Assembly: GCF_900115905.1 (NCBI RefSeq)
Contig: NZ_FOYD01000002.1
Span: forward strand, 372,001-436,000
Length of the DNA: 64,000 nt
Direction of reading: 5' to 3'
DNA from: Halopseudomonas formosensis
Lineage (GTDB): Bacteria > Pseudomonadota > Gammaproteobacteria > Pseudomonadales > Pseudomonadaceae
How positions within the stretch are numbered: position 1 is the stretch's first letter; each line of letters starts with the position of its first letter. A model generated the notes under the pieces. That model saw nothing but the letters and a program-made list of their open reading frames with translations, did not search any database and was not told where the DNA came from. Made by a program: the position numbers and the translations under genes. Shown piece by piece: positions 1 to 9,211 of the stretch.

Positions 1-336
1 CTGCTGGCCAGCCTCAGCTACAAGGCTCTGACCGTGGGCGCCAAGTACGCCTATGATCCGGGTGTGGGCCTGTACACCTACATCGACTACGGCTTCGACC
101 TGCCGCTGGAGATGGTTCTGGGCCTGCACTACGGCCTGACCGATACCAAGGATCCGCTGGACGGCGTGAGCGGGGATGAAAAGTACGCTGACTGGGCGGT
201 GACCCTGAGCAAGACCGTGCTGGGTCTCGACCTGGCCCTGATGTACAGCGATACCGATCTGGGCAGCGACTGCCCCTACCAGAGCCGCAGCTCCTGCGAC
301 TCCAATGTGACCTTCTCGGTATCCCGCTCGTTCTGA
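1..336 (+). CDS. TorF family putative porin, C-terminal part (5' end outside window)
   Basis: The frame is open from base 1 and ends with a TGA at 334-336, so only about the last 111 residues are present. The visible part alternates polar and hydrophobic residues with many aromatics (for example VGLYTYIDYGFDLP) and ends in SFSVSRSF-like beta strands with a terminal Phe. This is the usual signature of an outer-membrane beta barrel recognised by the Bam machinery. The strand pattern and the short hydrophilic loop with two Cys (SDCPYQSRSSC) resemble the TorF/TIGR02001 family of small putative porins. A strong hairpin follows the stop. The family assignment is by resemblance; the barrel nature is more secure. 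Confidence 0.6.
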   Translation: MLASLSYKALTVGAKYAYDPGVGLYTYIDYGFDLPLEMVLGLHYGLTDTKDPLDGVSGDEKYADWAVTLSKTVLGLDLALMYSDTDLGSDCPYQSRSSCDSNVTFSVSRSF

Positions 337-342
337 TCAGCC

Positions 343-366
343 GGCCGTACCCGCCCGGGTACGGCC
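343..366. terminator. Hairpin between convergent porin gene and dcd
   Basis: A perfect 10-bp stem (GGCCGTACCC at 343-352 with GGGTACGGCC at 357-366) closes a 4-nt loop. It sits between the porin stop and the dcd stop, which face each other. No long T run follows on either strand, so it may be a weak bidirectional terminator or only a 3'-end stabiliser. Confidence 0.5.
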
Positions 367-372
367 TGATCA

Positions 373-939
373 TCAGGCCCGCGGCAGGGTGACGCCGCGC
401 TGGCCCTGATACTTGCCACCCCGATCCTTGTACGACACCTCGCACTGCTCGTCGGATTCGAAGAACAGCATCTGTGCCACACCCTCGTTGGCGTAGATCT
501 TGGCCGGCAGCGTGGTGGTGTTGGAGAACTCCAGGGTCACATGGCCTTCCCACTCGGGTTCCAGCGGGGTGACGTTGACAATGATACCGCAGCGAGCGTA
601 GGTGCTCTTGCCCAGGCAGATGGTCAGCACATTGCGCGGGATGCGGAAGTATTCCACCGTGCGCGCCAGGGCGAAGGAGTTCGGCGGAATGATGCAGACG
701 TCGCTCTTGACGTCGACGAAGCTCTTCTCGTCGAAGTGCTTGGGATCCACGGTGGCCGAGTGAATGTTGGTGAACACCTTGAACTCGTCAGCACAGCGCA
801 CATCGTAGCCGTAGCTGGATACCCCGTAGGAAATTACCCGCTGGTTCTCGCTGCCACGTATCTGGCGCTCGACAAAGGGTTCGATCATGCCGTGATCCTG
901 CGACATCTGACGTATCCAGCGGTCCGATTTGATAGCCAT
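373..939 (-). CDS. dcd: dCTP deaminase
   Basis: The 188-residue protein converts dCTP to dUTP plus ammonia, supplying dUTP for dTMP synthesis. It begins [12 protein letters not shown] and carries the family core [10 protein letters not shown], then [18 protein letters not shown] with the conserved catalytic Glu, and a C-terminal Gly/Gln-rich tail ([14 protein letters not shown]) that closes over the nucleotide. Length equals the usual bacterial monofunctional Dcd. It faces the porin gene and precedes apbC in the leftward direction, an order common in pseudomonads. Nothing unusual is seen. Confidence 0.95.
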   Translation of the reverse strand: MAIKSDRWIRQMSQDHGMIEPFVERQIRGSENQRVISYGVSSYGYDVRCADEFKVFTNIHSATVDPKHFDEKSFVDVKSDVCIIPPNSFALARTVEYFRIPRNVLTICLGKSTYARCGIIVNVTPLEPEWEGHVTLEFSNTTTLPAKIYANEGVAQMLFFESDEQCEVSYKDRGGKYQGQRGVTLPRA

Positions 940-1048
940 GGGTGAATCCTGATCCAGGGGGTTGAAAAAGACCCAGCATATTACCGGTTATTGGCGCCAC
1001 ACTGAAGCCTCGGCGCAGCCGGAGCACGCCGAGACCGGCCTCAGGCTC

Positions 1049-2140
1049 TCAGTCGTCACTGATGCTGATGACAGGTGCAGCCCCATCAGCGGCGAGCGCA
1101 CTGACCCTGGCAGCCACATGCCGGGCCATGTCCTGATACAGCAGACTGAGCTGGGATTCAGGCTCGGCGACCACCGTCGGCCTGCCACCGTCGGCCTGCT
1201 CCCGGATGGTCATGGACAGCGGCATGGAACCCAGCAGTTCGACACCGTACTCGTCGGCCAGACGTACACCGCCACCTTCGCCGAACAGGTGCTCGGCATG
1301 CCCGCAGTTGGAGCAGATATGCACGGCCATGTTCTCCACCACGCCGAGCACGGGGATGTTGACCTTGCGGAACATCTCGATACCCTTGCGGGCGTCGAGC
1401 AGGGCAATGTCCTGGGGTGTGGTCACTATCACCGAGCCGGTCACCGGCGCCTTCTGCGCCAGGGTCAGCTGCAGGTCACCGGTGCCGGGGGGCATGTCGA
1501 CAATCAGGTAGTCCAGATCATCCCAGGCGGTCTGGGTCAGCAGCTGCAGCAAGGCGCCGGAGGCCATGGGACCACGCCAGGCCATGGGCGTCTTGTCATC
1601 GGCGAGAAAGGCCATGGTCATGACCTGGACCCCGTGGGCACGGGGTGGCACAAACCACTTCTCTTCCTTGACACCGGGCCGGGTGCCCGCCGGCACGCCC
1701 AGCATCAGTCCCATGCTGGGACCATAGATGTCCGCATCCAGCACCCCGACCCGGGCGCCCTCCCCGGCCAGCGCCAGTGCCAGATTGACCGAGGTGGTGG
1801 ATTTGCCCACACCACCCTTGCCCGAGGCAACGGCGATGATGTTCTTCACATTGGCCAGCCCTGGAATATTGCCCTGGGTCGGTGCCGGGCGGACTTCCCA
1901 GTCCACCTGCACCCTGGCCGACTCCACACCCGGTACGTTTTCCAGGGCCACCGTCAGCATCTGGCCGATACCACCGACGATCCGGCCCGCAGCGTAGTTC
2001 AGCTGCAGGGAGGCGCTAACCCGGTCGCCATCGATATCCAGCGACCGCAGGCAACCTGCGGTCAGCAGATCGGTCTTCAGATAAGGGTCCTGATAACTGC
2101 TAAGTGCCTGCTCGATGGCAGTGCGGTCGATCGGATTCAT
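1049..2140 (-). CDS. apbC: Mrp/ApbC family Fe-S cluster carrier ATPase
   Basis: This cytosolic P-loop ATPase (363 residues from the chosen start) binds and transfers 4Fe-4S clusters to apo-proteins. An N-terminal MIP18/DUF59-like domain (about residues 1-95) is followed by the deviant Walker A GKGGVGKST, the switch region DADIYGPS, the Walker B-like IVDMPPGTGD and the CxxC cluster site CSNCGH. The MNPIDRT start at 2140 was taken because it gives the family length. An in-frame ATG 12 bases upstream is also possible, and neither has a strong ribosome-binding site. The frame stays open much further upstream, but that extension does not resemble the family. Confidence 0.93.
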   Translation of the reverse strand: MNPIDRTAIEQALSSYQDPYLKTDLLTAGCLRSLDIDGDRVSASLQLNYAAGRIVGGIGQMLTVALENVPGVESARVQVDWEVRPAPTQGNIPGLANVKNIIAVASGKGGVGKSTTSVNLALALAGEGARVGVLDADIYGPSMGLMLGVPAGTRPGVKEEKWFVPPRAHGVQVMTMAFLADDKTPMAWRGPMASGALLQLLTQTAWDDLDYLIVDMPPGTGDLQLTLAQKAPVTGSVIVTTPQDIALLDARKGIEMFRKVNIPVLGVVENMAVHICSNCGHAEHLFGEGGGVRLADEYGVELLGSMPLSMTIREQADGGRPTVVAEPESQLSLLYQDMARHVAARVSALAADGAAPVISISDD

Positions 2141-2347
2141 ATAAAGGCACATCCAAGATTGGTAGGAACCCCACCATGCTACTGCCTCGCCCATCCAATG
2201 GCCACGCCCGACCCGCGACGGGTAAGCACACAGCCGGTGCAGCGGCACCCTGATGTCCCACCCATGAGCCACCATGACTCGATTGATACAGCAGCATTCG
2301 TAATGGCAATCTGATGCAAAAGTGTATTTTACTGCGACATCATGCCC

Positions 2348-2374
2348 TTCAGTCTGCAAAGGTGTTGCCGATAA
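2348..2374 (+). promoter_or_regulatory. FliA (sigma-28) type promoter of the chemoreceptor gene
   Basis: An exact flagellar -10 element GCCGATAA lies at 2367-2374. Eleven bases upstream, TTCAGTCT (2348-2355) matches 5 of 8 positions of the -35 consensus TAAAGTTT. The predicted start of transcription is about 55 bases before the chemoreceptor start codon. The rest of the divergent region 2141-2435 shows nothing else convincing; the apbC promoter was not identified. Confidence 0.65.
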
Positions 2375-2435
2375 GAATTCGGACATCCCCAGAAATGGAT
2401 AACAACAGGGATTCACACCCTTATCCGAGGAAGCC

Positions 2436-3505
2436 ATGCAGAACATAACAATCCCCCAGAACCAAATGGCCGCAGCTCCGCAGCGTCACTGGGGCCAGCA
2501 TCGTCTGCTGCTTGCGCTTGTCATCATTGCCCTGAGCGCCCTGCTCGCCTGGCATGCCGAACTCGGGCTGCGCCTGGTGGCGCTGGCCCTGGGCGCAGGA
2601 GCGCTTGTGCTTCTGCACCACCAACCCGGTCAGCTCGAACCACGCGGGCGGGCGGGCTTCACCCAGATAGATTCCGTGCAGCTGGACCTGTCGCCGGCGG
2701 CAGCCGAGGAGACCCGGGATACCGCCTTTGCCGCCTTCAGCGAGCGCCTGCGGGATATGCTGCTCGGCCTGCAGCAGCACAACCTGCGCATTGCCCTGGA
2801 CTCGGCCAAGAACCGCGTGCTGGCCGAGCGCACCGCCAGCGCCGCTCGCACCCAGGAGGACCTGTCGGAACTGATATTTCAGGCCAGCGACCAGACCAGC
2901 AGCGCCCTGCAGGATATCAGTGCGCGCACCAGCAATATCTCTGCCATGACCTCACGCAATCTGGACGCCGCCCGCGCCTCGCAGATTCAGCTGACCCAGG
3001 CCTGCCGGCACATGGAACAGATCAGCGGCGTCATGAATGGTTTCCAGGGCAGCATGGAGGCGCTGGAGGCTACCTCGGGGGAGATCCGCAAGATTCTCGG
3101 CACGGTGCAGAACTTTTCCGCACAGACCAACATGCTGGCCCTGAATGCCGCGATCGAGGCGGCCCGTGCCGGTGAGCAGGGCCGCGGCTTCGCCGTGGTG
3201 GCCGATATATAGTGCCGGTGGATGACCACGGTTACATGGCGGTCAGTCGCAGTGCCGCCTCCCAGCCGGAAACCGGTGATCCCCGCGTGGATGCGGTAAA
3301 GAGCAACTTCAAGCGCTTCGTGGTGCCCAGCAAGATAGAGCTGGAGAACCTCAACAAGTGCAAGTACGTCAGCCTCGGCACCTTCGTGCTGCCCGGTACC
3401 GATACCGTCATCTTCGTGCAGTTCGTGCCGCTGGTGGTCAACGGCCGTCACTGGGGCAGCCTGAGCGCAGGCCTTCTGCCTCAGGCGCTGATGCAGTCGA
3501 GCTGA
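2436..3505 (+). pseudogene. Methyl-accepting chemotaxis protein, internally deleted and frameshifted
   Basis: The first frame (2436-3209) encodes two hydrophobic N-terminal segments (about residues 20-60), a coiled region and the start of a chemoreceptor signalling hairpin. It stops abruptly inside the most conserved part: after GRGFAVVAD the expected EVR continuation is replaced by I and a TAG. A second frame continues to 3505 and reads like the C-terminal sensor tail found after the signalling domain in one class of pseudomonad receptors (VPVDDHGYMAVSR near its start, VNGRHWGSL near its end). The far half of the hairpin and the second methylation helix are missing, so this looks like one gene with a large internal deletion at about 3203-3211. 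It keeps a sigma-28 promoter. A short N-terminal product of 258 residues could still be made. Confidence 0.8.
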
Positions 3506-4134
3506 TCCCGGATGAAGTCGGCGACCCGCAGGGCAGCCTGATCGATCAGCTGCTCCTGGGTCAGCCCGCTGCTTCTGAGCGGCTTGAAGTCATGGTCGCC
3601 GCTCTCCAGCCAGTGCACCCGGATCCGGGCAGACAGCGCATAGCTGTCGACCTCCTCGGGACGACCGAAGGGGTCACGGGTGCCCTGAAGAATCAGCGCC
3701 GGCGTCGCCAGTTGTTCAAGGTGCGCGGTGCGGGTCCGCTCCGGTTTGCCCGGTGGGTGGAAGGGATAACCGAAGCAGACCAGCCCGGCGGGTTGCACCT
3801 CGTCAGCCAGCAGACTGGCGACCCGCCCTCCCATCGACTTGCCGCCGATGAACAGCGGCGCGCAGACGTCGGGCCGTTCAGTCAGGTACGCCCGATAACT
3901 GTCCAGCAGTACCGGCATGCGGTCCGGCGGCCGGCGGGTCCCCGAGGCACGGCGCTCGGCCATGTACGGGAACTCGAAACGCAGTACCGCCAGCCCCTGT
4001 CTCGCCAGCGCCTGGCTGAGCAGATTCATGAAGTCGCTGTCCATGGGTGCGCCGGCGCCATGGGCCAGCATCAGCTGCGCCAGCGGCTCGCCTGGTGGTC
4101 GCGTTTCCAGTAGCCTCAGCCCGTCTGCCGTCAT
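3481..4134 (-). CDS. Alpha/beta hydrolase (KANL3/Tex30-like)
   Basis: The 217-residue cytosolic protein has an early oxyanion-type LAHGAG motif, a nucleophile elbow FIGGKSMGGR (Ser in GKSMG), an Asp in LILQGTRDPFG and a catalytic His in ESGDHDFKPL near the C terminus, in the right order for an alpha/beta hydrolase. The substrate is unknown. The start at 4134 is preceded by AGAGGAAG at good spacing; the longer open frame upstream has no family resemblance. Its 3' end overlaps the tail of the broken chemoreceptor by 25 bp in convergent orientation. Confidence 0.85.
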   Translation of the reverse strand: MTADGLRLLETRPPGEPLAQLMLAHGAGAPMDSDFMNLLSQALARQGLAVLRFEFPYMAERRASGTRRPPDRMPVLLDSYRAYLTERPDVCAPLFIGGKSMGGRVASLLADEVQPAGLVCFGYPFHPPGKPERTRTAHLEQLATPALILQGTRDPFGRPEEVDSYALSARIRVHWLESGDHDFKPLRSSGLTQEQLIDQAALRVADFIRDQLDCISA

Positions 4135-4434
4135 TGCTTCCTCTGTAATCAATCGGTTAGCGCCTGTTGCGCGGAAGTGGATCAGCACCAGTGTCGCACC
4201 GCCTTGATCCAGAGCAACTGCGACATCATGCCACAGCCACCTCGGGAACCTACCCTTCACAGCGCTGCCGCGGAGGCTTATCCTTGCGTGCACCGGTAAT
4301 CCGGCCTGCGGAGGCCATACGGAACCAGCCGCGGAGCTGTTGTTGCCAGCGCATTCATACCGGCGCAACCTTTCCCAGTACCTGCCTTTCGGGCAGGCTC
4401 CGTCTGAACTCCCCCCCCCGGGCCGGCCATTACA

Positions 4435-4476
4435 TTGACATGTGTCATTGCAATCAGTGGGGGCTTTTCCCATACT
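4435..4476 (+). promoter_or_regulatory. ANR/FNR-type box and -10 element of ccoNOQP
   Basis: TTGACATGTGTCAT (4435-4448) matches 7 of 10 conserved positions of TTGAT-N4-ATCAA. A -10-like CATACT lies at 4471-4476, so the box would be centred near -41.5, as in class II FNR promoters. ANR itself is encoded downstream at 13214. The rest of the 392-base interval 4135-4526 holds a CCTGCC/GGCAGG hairpin at 4381-4397 and a run of nine C at 4411-4419, and no further gene. Confidence 0.7.
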
Positions 4477-4526
4477 GCGGCCGCTTTGACCCCCTTTAAC
4501 CTTTGCTATCCGTGGGAATCTCTCGC

Positions 4527-5954
4527 ATGAGCACAGCTACCACTCCGACAGCCTATAACTACAAGGTGGTACGTCAGTTCGCCGTCATGACGGTGGTCTG
4601 GGGTATCATCGGTATGGCTCTGGGCGTCTTTCTGGCTGCACAGCTGGTTTGGCCCGCCCTCAACTTCGACCTGCCCTGGACCAGCTTCGGACGCCTGCGT
4701 CCGCTGCACACCAACGCAGTGATCTTCGCCTTCGGCGGTTGTGCCCTGATGGGTACATCCTTCTATGTCGTGCAGCGCACGAGCCAGACCCGCCTGTTCT
4801 CCGACAGTCTTGCCTCCTTCGTGTTCTGGGGCTGGCAGGCCGTCATCGTGGCTGCCGTCATCACCCTGCCCCTGGGTCTGACCAGCACCAAGGAGTACGC
4901 CGAGCTGGAATGGCCGATCGACCTGCTGATCACCGCTGTCTGGGTGGCCTATGCCGTGGTCTTCTTCGGCACCATCATGAAGCGCAAGATGAAGCACATC
5001 TACGTGGCCAACTGGTTCTACGGCGCCTTCATCATCACCATTGCGGTGCTGCACATCGTCAACAACATGGCGATGCCGGTCAGCCTGTTCAAGTCCTACT
5101 CCATGTACGCCGGTGCCACCGACGCCATGATCCAGTGGTGGTACGGTCACAACGCTGTGGGCTTCTTCCTGACCGCGGGCTTCCTCGGCATGATGTACTA
5201 CTTCGTGCCCAAGCAGACCGAGCGTCCGGTTTACTCCTACCGCCTGTCCATCGTGCACTTCTGGGCACTGATCGGTCTGTACATCTGGGCCGGCCCGCAC
5301 CACCTGCACTACACCGCGCTGCCTGACTGGGCTCAGACCCTGGGCATGGTGATGTCGCTGATTCTGCTGGCTCCGAGCTGGGGTGGCATGATCAACGGGA
5401 TGATGACCCTGTCCGGCGCCTGGCACAAACTGCGCACCGACCCCATCCTGCGCTTCCTGGTGGTAGCCCTGGCCTTCTACGGCATGTCCACCTTCGAAGG
5501 CCCGATGATGGCCATCAAGACCGTGAACGCCCTGTCGCACTACACCGACTGGACCATTGGCCACGTACACGCCGGCGCTCTGGGCTGGGTAGCCATGATC
5601 TCCATCGGTGCGGTCTACCACATGCTGCCCAAGGCCTTCGGTCGCGAACAGATGCACAGCATCGGCCTGATCAACGCCCACTTCTGGCTGGCTACCATCG
5701 GTACCGTGCTGTACATCGTATCCATGTGGGTCAACGGCATCACCCAGGGCCTGATGTGGCGCGCAGTCAACGTGGACGGCACCCTCACCTACTCCTTCGT
5801 CGAGGCACTGGAAGCCAGCCACCCGGGTTATATCGTCCGCATGATCGGTGGCCTGTTCTTCGTGATCGGCATGCTGCTGATGGGCTACAACTCCTGGCGC
5901 ACCATCCGTGCCTCCAAGCCGGCTGAAGCCCAAGCTGCCGCCCAGATCGCCTGA
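4527..5954 (+). CDS. ccoN: cbb3-type cytochrome c oxidase subunit I
   Basis: CcoN is the catalytic heme-copper subunit of the high-affinity cbb3 oxidase in the inner membrane. The 475-residue protein has about 12 hydrophobic segments. The expected metal ligands are visible: [10 protein letters not shown] (low-spin heme b), [10 protein letters not shown] (CuB His with the nearby Tyr), GPHHLHY (CuB His pair) and [11 protein letters not shown] (heme b3 and b His). MSTATTPT at 4527 was chosen; an in-frame TTG 24 bases upstream is less likely. It is first gene of the ccoNOQP operon, with ccoO 12 bases downstream. Confidence 0.97.
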   Translation: MSTATTPTAYNYKVVRQFAVMTVVWGIIGMALGVFLAAQLVWPALNFDLPWTSFGRLRPLHTNAVIFAFGGCALMGTSFYVVQRTSQTRLFSDSLASFVFWGWQAVIVAAVITLPLGLTSTKEYAELEWPIDLLITAVWVAYAVVFFGTIMKRKMKHIYVANWFYGAFIITIAVLHIVNNMAMPVSLFKSYSMYAGATDAMIQWWYGHNAVGFFLTAGFLGMMYYFVPKQTERPVYSYRLSIVHFWALIGLYIWAGPHHLHYTALPDWAQTLGMVMSLILLAPSWGGMINGMMTLSGAWHKLRTDPILRFLVVALAFYGMSTFEGPMMAIKTVNALSHYTDWTIGHVHAGALGWVAMISIGAVYHMLPKAFGREQMHSIGLINAHFWLATIGTVLYIVSMWVNGITQGLMWRAVNVDGTLTYSFVEALEASHPGYIVRMIGGLFFVIGMLLMGYNSWRTIRASKPAEAQAAAQIA

Positions 5955-5966
5955 GGATTATGATCG

Positions 5967-6578
5967 ATGAAACGACACGAGCTAGTTGAAAAGAACATAG
6001 GCCTGATGATCGTGCTGATCGTGGTTGCGATCAGCTTCGGCGGCCTGACCCAGATCGTTCCGCTGTTCTTCCAGGATGAGACCACCCAGCCGGTCGAGGG
6101 CCTGCGCCCCTACACCGCGGTGGAGCTGGAAGGCCGTGACATCTATATCCGCGAAGGCTGCGTCAGCTGCCACTCGCAGATGATCCGTCCGTTCCGTTCG
6201 GAAACCGAGCGTTACGGTCACTACTCCGTTGCCGGTGAAAGCGTCTGGGAACACCCCTTCCTGTGGGGCTCCAAGCGTACCGGTCCGGATCTGGCCCGCG
6301 TTGGCGAGCGTTACTCCGACGACTGGCACCGCGCTCACCTGATCAACCCCCGTGACGTGGTGCCCGAGTCCAAGATGCCTGCCTACCCCTGGTTGCAGGA
6401 GAACGTGCTGGACGGCAAGTACACTGCCCGCAAGATGGAAGTGATGCGCAAGCTGGGTGTTCCCTATACCGATGAAGATATTGCAGGTGCCCGTGAGGCT
6501 GTTCGCGGCGTAAGCGAGATGGATGCCCTGATTGCCTACCTGCAGCACCTCGGTACCGTCATCTCAGACCGCCGGTAA
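5967..6578 (+). CDS. ccoO: cbb3-type cytochrome c oxidase subunit II, monoheme c
   Basis: A 203-residue membrane-anchored cytochrome c that passes electrons to CcoN. One N-terminal transmembrane helix (about residues 11-34) is followed by a periplasmic domain with a single heme c site CVSCH at residues 65-69 in the conserved run [11 protein letters not shown] methionine in ESKMPAYPW is the likely axial ligand. The length is standard, and ccoQ follows after 6 bases. Confidence 0.97.
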   Translation: MKRHELVEKNIGLMIVLIVVAISFGGLTQIVPLFFQDETTQPVEGLRPYTAVELEGRDIYIREGCVSCHSQMIRPFRSETERYGHYSVAGESVWEHPFLWGSKRTGPDLARVGERYSDDWHRAHLINPRDVVPESKMPAYPWLQENVLDGKYTARKMEVMRKLGVPYTDEDIAGAREAVRGVSEMDALIAYLQHLGTVISDRR

Positions 6579-6584
6579 GTAAAC

Positions 6585-6776
6585 ATGGACATCAACACTC
6601 TCCGCGGCATAGCCACCATCTTCGCGATGGTGGCCTTTATCGGCATCGTGATATGGGCTTACAGCGCCTACAAGAAGAAGGACTTCGATGAGGCAGCCCA
6701 GCTTCCCTTCGCCGACGACGATAAAGACCAGCTAACGCGCGAGCAGAAAGATACCCGGAGTAAAGAAAATGAGTAA
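6585..6776 (+). CDS. ccoQ: cbb3-type oxidase small subunit IV
   Basis: A 63-residue single-span membrane protein: one hydrophobic helix (about residues 8-27, IATIFAMVAFIGIVIWAYS) followed by a charged Lys/Asp/Glu-rich cytosolic tail. CcoQ stabilises the interaction of CcoP with the CcoNO core in other proteobacteria. The last 8 bases overlap the start of ccoP, which fits translational coupling. Confidence 0.9.
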   Translation: MDINTLRGIATIFAMVAFIGIVIWAYSAYKKKDFDEAAQLPFADDDKDQLTREQKDTRSKENE

Positions 6777-7656
6777 TTTCTGGAGCTGGTACATCATTGT
6801 ACTTACCGTTGTCTTCCTGGTGCTGATCACCTGGCTGCTGTTTGCCACGCGCAAGGGCCAGAAGCCGGACCAGACCACCCAGACCATGGGCCATGCCTAT
6901 GACGGCATCGAAGAGTATGACAACCCCCTGCCCCGCTGGTGGTTCATGCTGTTCGTCGCCACCCTGGTGTTCACCGTCATCTACCTGATCCTGTATCCGG
7001 GCATGGGCAAGTTCCCCGGCGTCCTCGGCTGGACCCAGGTGAATCAGTACGAGCGCGAAGTGGAGCGCGCCGAAGCCCGCTTCGAGCCGATCTACGCCAA
7101 GTACCGCGACATGTCGATTGCCGACGTGGCTCGTGACGAAGAGGCTCGCCGCATCGGTCAGCGCCTGTTCGCTACCAACTGCTCGGTTTGCCACGGTTCG
7201 GACGCTCGGGGCGCCTTCGGCTTCCCCGACCTGACCGACAATGACTGGCTGTGGGGCGGTGAGCCCGAGCAGATCCTGACCACCCTGCGTCAGGGCCGTC
7301 AGGCGACCATGGCCGCCTGGCTGCCGGTGATCGGTGAAGACGGCGTACGCGCCACTGCCGCCTATGTCCGCAGCCTGTCCGGGCTGGAGACTGAAGGTGC
7401 CGATCTGGAGCGCGGCAAGCAGATCTTCGCCACCAACTGCGTGGCCTGTCACGGTCCCGAGGGCAAGGGCAACCACCTGCTGGGTGCTCCCAATCTGACC
7501 GATGATGTCTGGCTGTACGGCTCCAGCACCATGCAGGTCGAGCACACCATCCGTGCCGGTCGTAACGGCAACATGCCCTCCCAGGCCCACCTGGGTGACG
7601 ACAAGCTGCACATGCTGGCGGCCTACGTCTACAGCCTCTCGCTGGAAGACAAGTAA
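6769..7656 (+). CDS. ccoP: cbb3-type cytochrome c oxidase subunit III, diheme c
   Basis: A 295-residue diheme cytochrome that delivers electrons to the oxidase. Two N-terminal hydrophobic segments (about residues 7-26 and 57-77) are present, the two-helix form known from pseudomonads. Two heme c sites follow: CSVCH at 138-142 and CVACH at 224-228, each in a repeated ATNC context, showing internal duplication of the cytochrome domain. It closes the ccoNOQP operon and is followed by a strong terminator. Confidence 0.97.
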   Translation: MSNFWSWYIIVLTVVFLVLITWLLFATRKGQKPDQTTQTMGHAYDGIEEYDNPLPRWWFMLFVATLVFTVIYLILYPGMGKFPGVLGWTQVNQYEREVERAEARFEPIYAKYRDMSIADVARDEEARRIGQRLFATNCSVCHGSDARGAFGFPDLTDNDWLWGGEPEQILTTLRQGRQATMAAWLPVIGEDGVRATAAYVRSLSGLETEGADLERGKQIFATNCVACHGPEGKGNHLLGAPNLTDDVWLYGSSTMQVEHTIRAGRNGNMPSQAHLGDDKLHMLAAYVYSLSLEDK

Positions 7657-7686
7657 CAGCCACGCGACCCCCTGTCGCATGGTCTA

Positions 7687-7720
7687 CTCCGCCCGGTCGG
7701 GATATCCTGACCGGGCGGAG
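7687..7720 (+). terminator. Rho-independent terminator after ccoNOQP
   Basis: A perfect 12-bp GC-rich stem (CTCCGCCCGGTC at 7687-7698 with its complement at 7709-7720) has a 10-base loop that itself contains GGATATCC. It is followed by CCCGTTTT. It separates the structural operon from ccoG. No ANR-type box was found in 7721-7794 ahead of ccoG. Confidence 0.85.
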
Positions 7721-7794
7721 CCCGTTTTGGGCCCCTCGATCCTGACCTGCCATGGCCAGACTCACCCTCCTTCATAATCAAATGGCAGCCTGAT

Positions 7795-9207
7795 ATGAGC
7801 GATAAGATTCCCGTCAAAGATGTCACCACCGACAAGAATGAAGGCATAGACCTGTATTCCAAGCGTGAGGCTATTCACACGCGGTCATACAAGGGCTTCT
7901 TCAAGAACATCCGTCTGGCTGGTGTGGCGTTCCTGTTTCTGTTGTTCTTCGGCACCGCCTGGCTGAATGTGGGTGATCGTCAGGCGGTCCTGTGGGATCT
8001 GCCGGCCCGCCAGTTCCACATCTTCGGCGCAACCTTCCAGCCCCAGGACTTCTTCCTGCTGTCCTTCCTGCTGATCATCTGCGCTTTCGGCCTGTTCTTC
8101 ATCACCACCTTCGCCGGCCGTATCTGGTGCGGTTACACCTGCCCGCAGACCGTCTGGACCTGGATCTTCATGTGGGCCGAGCGGGTGACCGAGGGCGAGC
8201 GCAACGCCCGCATCAAGCTGGACGCCGCGCCCATGAGCGCCAACAAGCTGCTGCGCCGCAGCGCCAAGCACGCCCTGTGGCTGGCCGTCTCGCTGGCCAC
8301 GGCACTGACCTTCGTCGGCTATTTCACCCCGATCCGCGGCCTGGTGGTGGACCTGTTCACCTTGAACCTGAACCCCTGGGCGGCCTTCTGGCTGTTCTTC
8401 TTCACCGCGGCGACCTACATCAACGCGGGCTGGCTGCGCGAACAGGTGTGCTTCTACATGTGCCCCTACGCGCGCTTCCAGAGCGTGATGTTCGACAAGG
8501 ACACCATGGTGGTGACCTACGATTACAACCGCGGCGAAGCCCGGGGTCCGCGCAAGAAAGGGGTGGATCCGGCCGAGCTGGGTCTGGGTGACTGCATCGA
8601 CTGCACCATGTGCGTGCAGGTCTGCCCCACCGGCATCGACATCCGTGACGGTCTGCAGTTCGAATGCATCCAGTGCGCCGCCTGTATCGATGCCTGTGAC
8701 GAGGTCATGGACAAGATGGGTTACGAACGGGGGCTGATCCGCTACACCACCGAACACAACATGGCCGGGCAGAAGACCCGCGTCCTGCGTCCGCGCCTGA
8801 TCGGCTACGGGGCGGCGCTGGCCATCATGATCGGCATGTTCATCGTCACCCTGAGCAACATGGCCCAGGTCGCCCTGGACGTGCAGCGGGACCGAAATGT
8901 CCTGTATCGGGAAGCTCGTGGCGGCAACATCGAAAACGTGTACATAATCAAGGTCATGAACAAGGGCCAGGAGCCCCGCACCTTCAACCTGTCGGTGGAG
9001 GGCCATCCGCAGCTCAGCCTGGAAATGCAGGCCAGTCGCCTGACCGTCGAGCCCAGCAGCCTGCTGCAGGTGCCGGTCAATGTCCAGCTGGCCCCCGAAT
9101 ACATGCAGGGCACCAACATGCCCATCACCTTCGTTGTAACCGCGGTTGATGATGAGGGCATATCGGCCCGTTCCGAAAGCCGCTTCATGGGCCCGACCCT
9201 GAGGTAA
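7795..9207 (+). CDS. ccoG: cbb3 oxidase accessory protein CcoG (FixG-like Fe-S protein)
   Basis: A 470-residue membrane ferredoxin-like protein; CcoG homologues act as cupric reductases supplying Cu(I) for cbb3 assembly. About five membrane spans are seen (for example VAFLFLLFFGTAWL), with the FixG motif GRIWCGYTCPQTVW and CFYMCPYARFQ. Two adjacent 4Fe-4S sites CIDCTMCVQVCP and CIQCAACIDACD lie near residues 265-305, and a C-terminal Ig-like domain carries the FixG tail. It is first of ccoGHIS; ccoH starts 4 bases after its stop. Confidence 0.96.
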   Translation: MSDKIPVKDVTTDKNEGIDLYSKREAIHTRSYKGFFKNIRLAGVAFLFLLFFGTAWLNVGDRQAVLWDLPARQFHIFGATFQPQDFFLLSFLLIICAFGLFFITTFAGRIWCGYTCPQTVWTWIFMWAERVTEGERNARIKLDAAPMSANKLLRRSAKHALWLAVSLATALTFVGYFTPIRGLVVDLFTLNLNPWAAFWLFFFTAATYINAGWLREQVCFYMCPYARFQSVMFDKDTMVVTYDYNRGEARGPRKKGVDPAELGLGDCIDCTMCVQVCPTGIDIRDGLQFECIQCAACIDACDEVMDKMGYERGLIRYTTEHNMAGQKTRVLRPRLIGYGAALAIMIGMFIVTLSNMAQVALDVQRDRNVLYREARGGNIENVYIIKVMNKGQEPRTFNLSVEGHPQLSLEMQASRLTVEPSSLLQVPVNVQLAPEYMQGTNMPITFVVTAVDDEGISARSESRFMGPTLR

Positions 9208-9211
9208 AGCA

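Noticed and set aside
1009-1033. CTCGGCG/CGCCGAG hairpin downstream of apbC as terminator
   Set aside because: The stem is only 7 bp with an 11-base loop and there is no T run on either strand.
3481-4473. Longer 330-codon version of the alpha/beta hydrolase
   Set aside because: The extra N terminus has no family resemblance, and AGAGGAAG lies directly ahead of the internal ATG at 4134.
4506-5933. Long minus-strand open frame opposite ccoN
   Set aside because: It is a codon-bias shadow of ccoN with His/Asp/Gln-rich low-complexity translation and no recognisable domain. The same applies to the frames opposite ccoI (9603-12146) and the TonB receptor (35012-37027).
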